This document shows positions 13,295-19,739 of a stretch of DNA of 23,289 nt, piece after piece. How positions within the stretch are numbered: position 1 is the stretch's first letter; each line of letters starts with the position of its first letter. Made by a program: the position numbers and the translations under genes. The notes beneath the pieces were generated by a model. The model had not been told where the DNA came from, ran no database searches, and saw only the letters and a program-made list of their open reading frames with translations. Source of the stretch: Candidatus Caccousia avistercoris (GTDB taxonomy: Bacteria > Bacillota > Clostridia > Oscillospirales > Acutalibacteraceae); contig DVMK01000027.1 of the NCBI GenBank assembly GCA_018715025.1, positions 1 through 23,289 of the forward strand, read 5' to 3'.

Positions 13295-14206
13295 ATGTTT
13301 GGGTATGTCCGTCCCTGGCGGGCGGAGCTTCTGGTGAAGGAGTGGGAACAGTACCGCGGGGTGTACTGCGGGCTGTGCCGGCGCCTGGGCCAGGTCTGCG
13401 GGGCGGCCTCCCGCCTTGCTCTCAGCTACGACGCCACCTTTTTCGCCATGCTTCTGCTGGGCCTGCAGGGGGGCTGTTCCGGTTTTGAACGGCGGCGCTG
13501 CGTGGTGAACCCGGCGAAAAAATGCAATTTCTGCCTGGCAGAGGGGGAAGCCCTCGACCTGGCGGCCGCGCTTACCGTCATCCTGGCCTGGTACAAGCTG
13601 AAGGACGACTGGCAGGACGGCGGCTTTTCCCGAAAGGCCCGCTCTGCCCTGGCGTTCCCCCTGGCCGCCCCCGCCCACCGCAAGGCCCTGGCGCGTTACC
13701 CCCGGCTGGAAAAGCTGGCGGAGGAATACTGGCGGGCCCAGGCAGAGGCGGAGCGGCAGGGCGCGGGCCTTGACGCCTGCGCCGAGCCCACCGCCCACAT
13801 GCTGGAGGAGGCCCTGGCCTTCGGGGCCTCCCGGCTGGGGGCGGGGGAGGGGGACTCCCTGGCGCGCATCCTGCGCCAGCTGGGGTACCACCTGGGCAGG
13901 TGGATTTACCTGATAGACGCCGCCGACGACTGGCGGGAGGACGGGGAAAAGGGAAGCTTCAATCCCTTCCTGCTCCGCTACTCTTCTCCCCCTTCCCCGG
14001 GCAGCCAGGAGGAAACGCAGCTCAGAGACTATGCGAATCAAACCCTGAACATGACCATGGCCCAGCTGAACGGGGCGTTTTCCCTGCTGGAGCTGCGGCA
14101 GTTCGGGCCCATTCTGCGGAATATTGTAGAGCAGGGGATGCCCCAGGCGCAGAGGCAAATTTTGTTTCAGGAAAAAAAGGAGAATGACAATGTCGGATCC
14201 CTATAA
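13295..14206 (+). CDS. DUF5685 family protein
   Basis: This 303-residue, largely helical protein begins MFGYVRPWRAELLVKEWEQY and has YCGLCRRLG early on, the hallmark of DUF5685, a Clostridia-rich family of unknown function. Cysteines are clustered: Cys25/Cys28 (CGLC), Cys69, and Cys77/Cys80 (CNFC), possibly a metal site. Two Asp-rich motifs sit in separate helices: DDWQD at residues 104-108 and DDWRED at 211-216. Their spacing and the text around the second (YLIDAADDWREDGEKGSFNP) recall the paired metal-diphosphate motifs of class I isoprenoid synthases. That is an inference, not a family assignment. GGAGGT lies six bases before ATG 13295. Its end overlaps the J-domain gene by 17 bp, so the two are coupled. 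Confidence 0.88.
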   Translation: MFGYVRPWRAELLVKEWEQYRGVYCGLCRRLGQVCGAASRLALSYDATFFAMLLLGLQGGCSGFERRRCVVNPAKKCNFCLAEGEALDLAAALTVILAWYKLKDDWQDGGFSRKARSALAFPLAAPAHRKALARYPRLEKLAEEYWRAQAEAERQGAGLDACAEPTAHMLEEALAFGASRLGAGEGDSLARILRQLGYHLGRWIYLIDAADDWREDGEKGSFNPFLLRYSSPPSPGSQEETQLRDYANQTLNMTMAQLNGAFSLLELRQFGPILRNIVEQGMPQAQRQILFQEKKENDNVGSL

Positions 14207-14849
14207 GGTGTTAGGCGTATCTCCCACAGCGACGGATGAAGAGGTGAAAACCACTTACCGGGAACTGGCGAAAAAGTACCACCCTGACAATTACGCCAAC
14301 AGTCCCCTGGCCGACCTGGCCAGCGAAAAAATGAAGGAAGTCAACGAGGCGTACGATCAGGTGATGCAGGAACGCCGCCGCCGTGCTTCAGGGGGCGCTT
14401 CTTACAGCGGGGCCGGTACGGGCGGGCCCGCGGGCGGCTACTCCTCCGGCGGGTATACCTACGGCGGGTACGGCTCTTCCTCCTTTGGGGACGTGCGCAG
14501 CCTTATTATGAACGGCCGCATTGCCGACGCGGAGCAGATCCTCAACGGGGTGCCTGCAGACGGGCGCAGCGCCGAGTGGTACTTCCTGAAGGGCACCGTT
14601 CTCTACAAGCGGGGCTGGCTGGAGGAGGCTTACAACCATTTTGGCCGCGCCTGCCAGATGGAGCCCTCCAACCCGGAGTACCGTTCGGCCATGAACCAGG
14701 TGATGAACCAGCGCAACGGTGCGTACGGCGGGTATAATCCCAATGGGCAGATGGGCGGCGGCTGCTCTGCCTGCGACGTTTGCAACGGCCTCATCTGCGC
14801 CGACTGCTGCTGTGAATGTATGGGTGGTGACCTTATTTCATGCTGCTGA
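14190..14849 (+). CDS. J-domain protein with TPR-like middle and Cys-rich tail
   Basis: This 219-residue DnaJ-domain protein has a full N-terminal J domain (residues 1-65) with the HPD triad at 31-33, so it should stimulate an Hsp70 (DnaK) partner. A Gly/Ser/Tyr-rich linker (about 67-97) follows. Then comes a TPR-like helical pair (about 100-165, with AEWYFLKGTVLYKRGWLEEA). The C-terminus is a cysteine cluster with ten Cys in about 28 residues (CSACDVCNGLICADCC, then CECMGG, then CC), which probably binds metal. Unlike DnaJ itself, there is no CxxCxGxG zinc-finger domain. ATG 14190 is preferred over ATG 14184 because AAGGAG (14177-14182) is seven bases from the former but only one from the latter. 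It lies between DUF5685 and a membrane protein in one operon. Confidence 0.93.
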   Translation: MSDPYKVLGVSPTATDEEVKTTYRELAKKYHPDNYANSPLADLASEKMKEVNEAYDQVMQERRRRASGGASYSGAGTGGPAGGYSSGGYTYGGYGSSSFGDVRSLIMNGRIADAEQILNGVPADGRSAEWYFLKGTVLYKRGWLEEAYNHFGRACQMEPSNPEYRSAMNQVMNQRNGAYGGYNPNGQMGGGCSACDVCNGLICADCCCECMGGDLISCC

Positions 14850-15382
14850 AACAAGGGGAGAAAATTGCCTTCGGCGGCGTGCTGGCCGCTTTGTGCACCG
14901 TGCTGGTTTCCGCTACCGGCCTTTTTCCTACCCTGACCTACGCCATCCCCGCCCTGGCAGGCGTTCTGCTGGTGGCCGCCGTGATCGAAATCGGGAAGAA
15001 GGAAGCCTTCGCCTGCTATGCCGTCACGGCGGTGCTGTCGCTGCTTCTCGGCACAGACAAAGAGGCGGCCCTGCTGTTTGTGCTGCTGTTCGGCTATTAC
15101 CCCACCCTGAAGTCGCTGCTGGACCCCATCCGCAGCAGGCCTGTCCAGTGGGGGCTGAAGCTGCTGGTGGCCAACGCCGCCATGGTGCTGTTTTATGTGC
15201 TGACCGTGTACGTCCTCGGGGTCCCGCAAGAAAGCCTTTCCCTGCTGGGGGTGCCTCTTCCGCTGGTGATTCTGGTGCTGGGAAATTTGGTGTTCCTGCT
15301 GTACGACAGGGCCATCAGCGGCATAGCGGTGCTGTATGTCCAGCGCATCCACCCTGTGGTGCTGCGGATTTTCCGAAAATGA
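14840..15382 (+). CDS. Polytopic membrane protein (180 aa), function unknown
   Basis: The protein has about five or six hydrophobic segments (near residues 10-30, 34-50, 56-70, 76-92, 105-128 and 135-160) and a basic C-terminus (RIHPVVLRIFRK). The N-terminal pattern KIAFGGVLAALCTVLV resembles the opening helix of ECF-transporter S components. The length of 180 aa also fits, but no substrate-specific motif is evident and I do not assign it. ATG 14840 overlaps the J-domain gene by 10 bp, with GGTGGTG about 11 bases upstream. It is the last gene of the DUF5685 operon; a terminator follows 23 bp later. The translational overlap suggests that it works with, or is a client of, the J-domain protein. 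Confidence 0.82.
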   Translation: MLLKQGEKIAFGGVLAALCTVLVSATGLFPTLTYAIPALAGVLLVAAVIEIGKKEAFACYAVTAVLSLLLGTDKEAALLFVLLFGYYPTLKSLLDPIRSRPVQWGLKLLVANAAMVLFYVLTVYVLGVPQESLSLLGVPLPLVILVLGNLVFLLYDRAISGIAVLYVQRIHPVVLRIFRK

Positions 15383-15405
15383 ATCCCGCTTCCTTTTGAC
15401 GTCTC

Positions 15406-15437
15406 AAAGCAGAGGCTTTCCGGCCCCTGCTTTTTTT
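15406..15437 (+). terminator. Intrinsic terminator of the DUF5685 operon
   Basis: AAAGCAG-A-GG (15406-15415) pairs with CC-C-CTGCTTT around an eight-base loop, with one internal mismatch, followed by a run of seven T (15431-15437). It begins 23 bp past the membrane-protein stop. Confidence 0.82.
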
Positions 15438-15502
15438 GCCGCCGCTTTTGCAGGAACAAGCGCGCCTTCATTCAAAAATTTGCGGAAATCGGGAAAAACA
15501 GC

Positions 15503-15531
15503 TTGATTTTCCGCGGCAAAATCATTAATAT
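15503..15531 (+). promoter_or_regulatory. Sigma-A promoter of the RpiR-cmk-ispH/S1 operon
   Basis: TTGATT (15503-15508) and TAATAT (15526-15531) are separated by exactly 17 bp in a locally AT-rich stretch. Transcription should start near 15538. No second strong promoter is evident before the internal one at 20285, so this probably drives the whole operon. Confidence 0.8.
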
Positions 15532-15684
15532 GAAATAGGAATTGTAAAGTGAGGAAGTCTGCCGTTGAATTCGTCAAAGCTGTACCAGGAAGTTTCCCGG
15601 GAAGAACTGGGCCTGGTGGTGGAAAAGCATTTCCAGAATGAAACAAGGCTTCCTTATTTTGGAACATGCAGAGGGATGAATGGA

Positions 15685-16566
15685 ATGAACAATTTGCTCA
15701 CGGTGCGGATCCAGAACAACATGGCCACCTTTTCCAAGGGGCAGCGCCTGATTGCGAAATATATCATGGAGCACTACGACCGGGTGGCCTTTATGACGGC
15801 CTCCCGGCTGGGGGCCACGGTGGGGGTCAGCGAATCCACCGTGGTGCGCTTCGCCACCGAGATCGGCTACACAGGCTACCCAGAGCTGCAGCAGGCCATG
15901 CAGGAGATGATCCGAAACAAGCTCACCAGCGTGCAGCGCATGAACGTGACCGCCAACCGGATTGGGGACAACGATATTCTGGATTCCATTTTTACTCAGG
16001 ATATGGACATCATCCGCCGCACAATGGAGGAAACCTCCCACGAAAATTTTTATCAGGCGGCCGACGCCATTGCAGGGGCCAGGCGGGTGTACATCATGGG
16101 GGCGCGCAGCTCTCAGGCGCTGGCGACCTTCATCTCCTACTACCTGAAGCTTCTGCTGGAAAACGTCATTCTGGTGCAGCCCACCAGCGAGGCGGAAATT
16201 TTTGAACAGATGATCCGCATCGGCGAGGGGGACGTGGTCATTGGCATCAGCTTCCCCCGGTACTCCCGCAAGGCGGTGAAGGCCCTGCGCTTTGCCCACA
16301 AAAGCGGGGCGAAGGTGGTTTCCATCACAGACAGCAGCCTGTCGCCTCTGGCAGAGCCCGCCGACTACCTGCTGCTGGCCCGCAGCGACATCGCCTCCAT
16401 TGTGGATTCCCTCTGCGCGCCTCTCAGCCTGATCAACGCCCTCATTGTCACCATTGCCATGAAGCGGAAGAAGGATGCGGAGGCGGTGTTTACCCGCCTG
16501 GAAAACCTGTGGGACGAATACAACGTTTATGAAAAGGTGGATGAAAGGTCAGACGATGAAGTATGA
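15685..16566 (+). CDS. RpiR/MurR family transcriptional regulator
   Basis: A regulator with an N-terminal HTH_6 domain (about residues 1-77, with FSKGQRLIAKYIMEHYDR and GVSESTVVRFATEIGYTGY) and a C-terminal SIS domain (about 120-250) that would sense a phosphosugar. SIS hallmarks are VYIMGARSSQALA and VIGISFPRYSRKAVKAL. From ATG 15685 it is 293 aa, the usual family size, with GAGGG nine bases upstream. The frame is open further upstream to TTG 15565, which would add 40 residues and lies closer to the promoter; see the findings. The stop overlaps the following flavoprotein gene by 11 bp. The ligand and target are unknown; as first gene it may control its own operon. Confidence 0.9.
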   Translation: MNNLLTVRIQNNMATFSKGQRLIAKYIMEHYDRVAFMTASRLGATVGVSESTVVRFATEIGYTGYPELQQAMQEMIRNKLTSVQRMNVTANRIGDNDILDSIFTQDMDIIRRTMEETSHENFYQAADAIAGARRVYIMGARSSQALATFISYYLKLLLENVILVQPTSEAEIFEQMIRIGEGDVVIGISFPRYSRKAVKALRFAHKSGAKVVSITDSSLSPLAEPADYLLLARSDIASIVDSLCAPLSLINALIVTIAMKRKKDAEAVFTRLENLWDEYNVYEKVDERSDDEV

Positions 16567-17821
16567 TTTCCTGGTTATCGGCGGCGGCGCGGCCGGCATG
16601 ATGGCGGCGGGCCGCGCGGCAGAGCTGGGCCTTTCCGCCTGCCTGGTGGAAAAGGGCGCGCGCCTGGGCCGCAAGCTGCGCATCACCGGCAAGGGCCGGT
16701 GCAACGTGACAAACAGCTGTTCTGTGCAGGAGGTGGTGGCCGCCGTCCCCTCCAACGGCAGGTTCCTGTACGGCGCGGTTTCCGCCTTTCCGCCCCAAGA
16801 GGTAATGGCGTTTTTCCAGGGCCTGGGGGTTCCGCTGAAAACGGAGCGCGGCAACCGGGTGTTCCCCGTCTCTGACCATGCCTCCGACGTGGTGGAGGCC
16901 CTGGAGTCCTGGCTGCGGGGGAACGGCTGCCAGGTGCGCGCCGGCGCGGCGGTTTCCTCCCTTCTGCTGAGGGAGGGGCGCGCCGCCGGGGCGGTGCTGG
17001 AAGGCGGGGAAACGCTGGAGGCGGACGCGGTTCTGGTGGCCTGCGGCGGCGCTTCCTACCCGGCCACCGGCTCCAGCGGGGACGGCTTCCGCCTGGCCGC
17101 CCAGGCGGGCCACACGGTAACGCCCCTGCGCCCGTCGCTGGTGCCCCTGGTGGCCCAGGGGGACGACTGCCGGGAGATGATGGGCCTCTCTCTGCGGAAC
17201 ACAGGCCTTTCCCTGTGGGACGCGGAGAAGAAGAAAGAGATTTACCGGGACTTCGGGGAACTGCTGTTCACCCATTTCGGCCTTTCCGGCCCTGTCATCC
17301 TCAGCGCCAGCAGCCACATGCGGCGCATGGAACCGGGCCGCTACCAGGTGCGGCTGGATTTGAAGCCGGCCCTCCGGCCGGAGCAGCTGGACGCCCGCCT
17401 GCAGCGGGATTTTGCGGAGAACCGGAACCGGGATTTTGCCAACTCCCTGGGGGCCCTGCTGCCCCGCAAGCTGATTCCGGTGGCCGTGCGCCGTTCCGGG
17501 ATTCCGCCGGAGACAAAGTGCAACGCCATTACGCGGGAGATGCGCTGGCAGCTGGGGGCGCTGCTGAAGCAGTTCACCTTCTCCATTCAGGGCTTCCGCC
17601 CTCTGGAGGAGGCCATCGTTACCTCCGGCGGCGTCAGCGTCCGGGAGCTGAACCCGAAAACCATGGAGTCAAAGCTGGTGCCGGGCCTGTATTTCGCCGG
17701 GGAAGTGGTGGACGTGGACGCGTACACCGGCGGCTTTAACCTGCAGATCGCCTTTTCCACAGGGCGTGCAGCGGCCCAGGCGGCCGCGGCAGGGGCGCCA
17801 AATCATATTGAGGAAGGATGA
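16556..17821 (+). CDS. HI0933/YhiN family NAD(P)/FAD-dependent oxidoreductase
   Basis: This 421-residue flavoprotein begins MKYDFLVIGGGAAGMMAAG, with the FAD dinucleotide loop GGGAAG at residues 9-14. TGKGRCNVTN, the signature of the HI0933 (YhiN/BaiN-like) family, lies about 45 residues later, and the C-terminal FAD contact is GLYFAGEVVDVDAYTGGFNLQ-like. Characterised relatives include bile-acid and other enone reductases, but the substrate here cannot be inferred. ATG 16556 is preferred over an upstream in-frame ATG at 16475, because AAAGG lies seven bases before it and the longer reading would overlap most of the regulator's C-terminus. It overlaps the RpiR stop and is followed by cmk after seven bases. 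Confidence 0.92.
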   Translation: MKYDFLVIGGGAAGMMAAGRAAELGLSACLVEKGARLGRKLRITGKGRCNVTNSCSVQEVVAAVPSNGRFLYGAVSAFPPQEVMAFFQGLGVPLKTERGNRVFPVSDHASDVVEALESWLRGNGCQVRAGAAVSSLLLREGRAAGAVLEGGETLEADAVLVACGGASYPATGSSGDGFRLAAQAGHTVTPLRPSLVPLVAQGDDCREMMGLSLRNTGLSLWDAEKKKEIYRDFGELLFTHFGLSGPVILSASSHMRRMEPGRYQVRLDLKPALRPEQLDARLQRDFAENRNRDFANSLGALLPRKLIPVAVRRSGIPPETKCNAITREMRWQLGALLKQFTFSIQGFRPLEEAIVTSGGVSVRELNPKTMESKLVPGLYFAGEVVDVDAYTGGFNLQIAFSTGRAAAQAAAAGAPNHIEEG

Positions 17822-17828
17822 TGCTGGA

Positions 17829-18494
17829 ATGACAGCAGTTGCCATAGACGGCCCCGCGGGGGCCGGAAAAAGCACGGCCGCCCGGGCGGCGGCCAAGCGG
17901 CTGGGCTTTGTTTACGTAGACACCGGGGCCCTGTACCGGGCGGTGGGCTGCCACATGAGGGCGCTGGGCATCCCCGCCGGGGACGCCCGGCAGGTGGAAA
18001 AGGCCCTGGAAGGGCTGGAGGTTTCCCTGGAGTTTTCAGAGGGCGGGCAGCACGTCCTTCTCAACGGCCGTGACGTAACCGGGGAGCTCCGCACGCCGGA
18101 GGCTTCCTTGGCCGCCTCCCAGTTTTCCGCCCTGCCCTGTGTGAGAAGCTTTCTGTTCGGGCTGCAGCAGCAGCTGGCAGAGCGCCACAGCGTTGTGATG
18201 GACGGCCGGGACATTGGCACCGTGGTGCTGCCAAAGGCCCAGGTAAAGGTATTTCTCACCGCTTCCCCGGAGGAGCGGGCCCGCCGCCGCTTTGAAGAAA
18301 TGCGGCAGAAGGGGGAAAACGCGGAGTACCAGCAGGTGCTGGAGGAGCTTCAGCAGCGGGATTACCAGGACGCCCACCGGGCGGTAGCCCCCCTGAAGCC
18401 CGCGGAGGACGCCGTCCTTCTGGACACCACCGGCCTTTCCCTGCAGGAAGTGGTGGAACGGCTTGTAGCCCTGGTGAACGAAAAATTGAAATGA
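17829..18494 (+). CDS. cmk: Cytidylate kinase
   Basis: Cmk (221 aa) phosphorylates CMP and dCMP with ATP in the cytoplasm. The P-loop is GPAGAGKST at residues 8-16. VDTGALYRAVG follows as the NMP-binding start, and MDGRDIGTVVLP is the family's most conserved block. The lid region ASPEERARRRFEEM and a C-terminal LDTTGLSLQEVVE complete the fold. ATG 17829 gives the canonical N-terminus MTAVAIDGPAG and lies about 11 bases after AGGAAGG. In many Clostridia cmk is followed by acyltransferase and ispH/S1 genes, as here, in the same operon. Confidence 0.97.
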   Translation: MTAVAIDGPAGAGKSTAARAAAKRLGFVYVDTGALYRAVGCHMRALGIPAGDARQVEKALEGLEVSLEFSEGGQHVLLNGRDVTGELRTPEASLAASQFSALPCVRSFLFGLQQQLAERHSVVMDGRDIGTVVLPKAQVKVFLTASPEERARRRFEEMRQKGENAEYQQVLEELQQRDYQDAHRAVAPLKPAEDAVLLDTTGLSLQEVVERLVALVNEKLK

Positions 18495-18510
18495 ACGGTG
18501 GTAACTGTAA

Positions 18511-19137
18511 ATGAAAAAAACTCCTCTGTACGCGTTCGGCAAAGTGGCGGCCCAGCCGGTGGTCTGGCCCTTCATCCCCTATACGGTAAAGGGAAGGGAG
18601 AATATCCCCCAGGACGAAAATTTTATTCTCTGCGCCAACCACATGGGAATTTCAGACCCGCTGCGCCTTGCCAGCATCGAAAAAAGGCAGATCTACTTCA
18701 TGTCGAAGGCAGAGCTGTTTCAGAACAAGGCCCTGGCCTGGCTGCTGCTTTCTCTGGGCTGCGTCCCGGTGCAGCGCGGCCGGGGGGACATGGGCGCCAT
18801 TGACCATGCGGGCGAGGTGCTGAAGCGGGGGGATATTCTGGGCGTTTTCATTGAGGGGACGCGTTCCAAGACAGGGGAGCTTGGCCAGCCCAAGGCGGGC
18901 GCCGTCATGCTGGCCTACCAGCACAAAAAGCCGATTCTGCCGGTGTGCCTTACGCCGGTGGGCAGCAGGCTGCCCCGCATGTTCCACCGGGTGGTGGTCT
19001 CCTACGGCTCCCTCATCCAGCCGGAGGAGCTGGGCATCCAGGAGGGGAAGGGCTCGGAATACCGGAACGCCAGCCGTCTTGTCATGTCGAAAATCGCCGC
19101 GCTGCGGGAGCGTGACCTGAAGGAAATGGAGGCATGA
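18511..19137 (+). CDS. PlsC-like lysophospholipid acyltransferase 1
   Basis: This 208-residue member of the PlsC/AGPAT family probably acylates lysophosphatidic acid or a related lysolipid at the membrane. Motif I is NHMGISDP, with His44 and Asp49 in the catalytic HX4D arrangement. Motif III is FIEGTRS at residues 113-119, keeping the Glu and Arg but with Ile in place of the usual Pro. A basic, aromatic N-terminus (MKKTPLYAFGKVAAQPVVW) may hold it at the membrane. ATG 18511 follows GGTGG by nine bases and lies 16 bp after cmk. Its stop overlaps the next acyltransferase gene as ATGA. Confidence 0.92.
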   Translation: MKKTPLYAFGKVAAQPVVWPFIPYTVKGRENIPQDENFILCANHMGISDPLRLASIEKRQIYFMSKAELFQNKALAWLLLSLGCVPVQRGRGDMGAIDHAGEVLKRGDILGVFIEGTRSKTGELGQPKAGAVMLAYQHKKPILPVCLTPVGSRLPRMFHRVVVSYGSLIQPEELGIQEGKGSEYRNASRLVMSKIAALRERDLKEMEA

Positions 19138-19739
19138 GGCTGTATTTTTTCCTGCTCCGCTTCCTGACGCCCTTCTCCCGCCTTGCTTTCCGCATCCGCT
19201 ACCAGGGGACGGAGCATATTCCCCGGGAGGGCGGGCTCATCCTCTGCTGCAACCACCGTTCCGTCATCGACCCCTTCCTGCTGGCCGTGCCCTTCCGCCG
19301 GCAGGTGCGCTACATGGCCAAGTCAGAGCTGTTTTCAGACCACGGCCCCCTGGCGGCCTGGTTTCTGCGGAAAATGGGGGCCTTCCCGGTGCGGCGCGAC
19401 AAAGGGGACGCAGATTCCATGCGCGCCGCCCTGGAAATTGTGGAGGCGGGGGGCGTTCTGGGCATTTTCCCCCAGGGCCGGGTCGTTTTCGACAATGCCC
19501 CGTTCCAGCCCAAGTCCGGCTTCGCCCTGCTGGCCCAGCGCTCCGGCGCGCCGGTGCTGCCCGCCTGCATTTACTGCGAGGGGGAGCTTCTCCGCTTCCG
19601 CAAAAGGATCACCGTCCGCTTCGGCAGCCCCATTCCGGCGGCAGAGCTCTGCGGCGAGGGCTCCATGCGGGAATGCGTGCGCCGGGCCTCCGCGCGGCTT
19701 TCCGGTGAAATCAATCGTTTGTTGGAGGAAAAGCATTGA
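19134..19739 (+). CDS. PlsC-like lysophospholipid acyltransferase 2
   Basis: This second PlsC-family protein, 201 aa, starts inside the stop of the first (ATGA), so the two are translationally coupled. A hydrophobic N-terminus (MRLYFFLLRFLTPFSRLAF) suggests membrane contact. Motif I is intact: NHRSVIDP with His41 and Asp46. Motif III is altered: residues 112-116 read FPQGR instead of the usual FPEGTR, so the conserved Glu is Gln and the Thr is absent. It may still be active, since Gln variants occur in this family. The pair could act on different lysolipids or acyl donors. The TTGA overlap with ispH/S1 keeps it in the operon. Confidence 0.9.
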   Translation: MRLYFFLLRFLTPFSRLAFRIRYQGTEHIPREGGLILCCNHRSVIDPFLLAVPFRRQVRYMAKSELFSDHGPLAAWFLRKMGAFPVRRDKGDADSMRAALEIVEAGGVLGIFPQGRVVFDNAPFQPKSGFALLAQRSGAPVLPACIYCEGELLRFRKRITVRFGSPIPAAELCGEGSMRECVRRASARLSGEINRLLEEKH

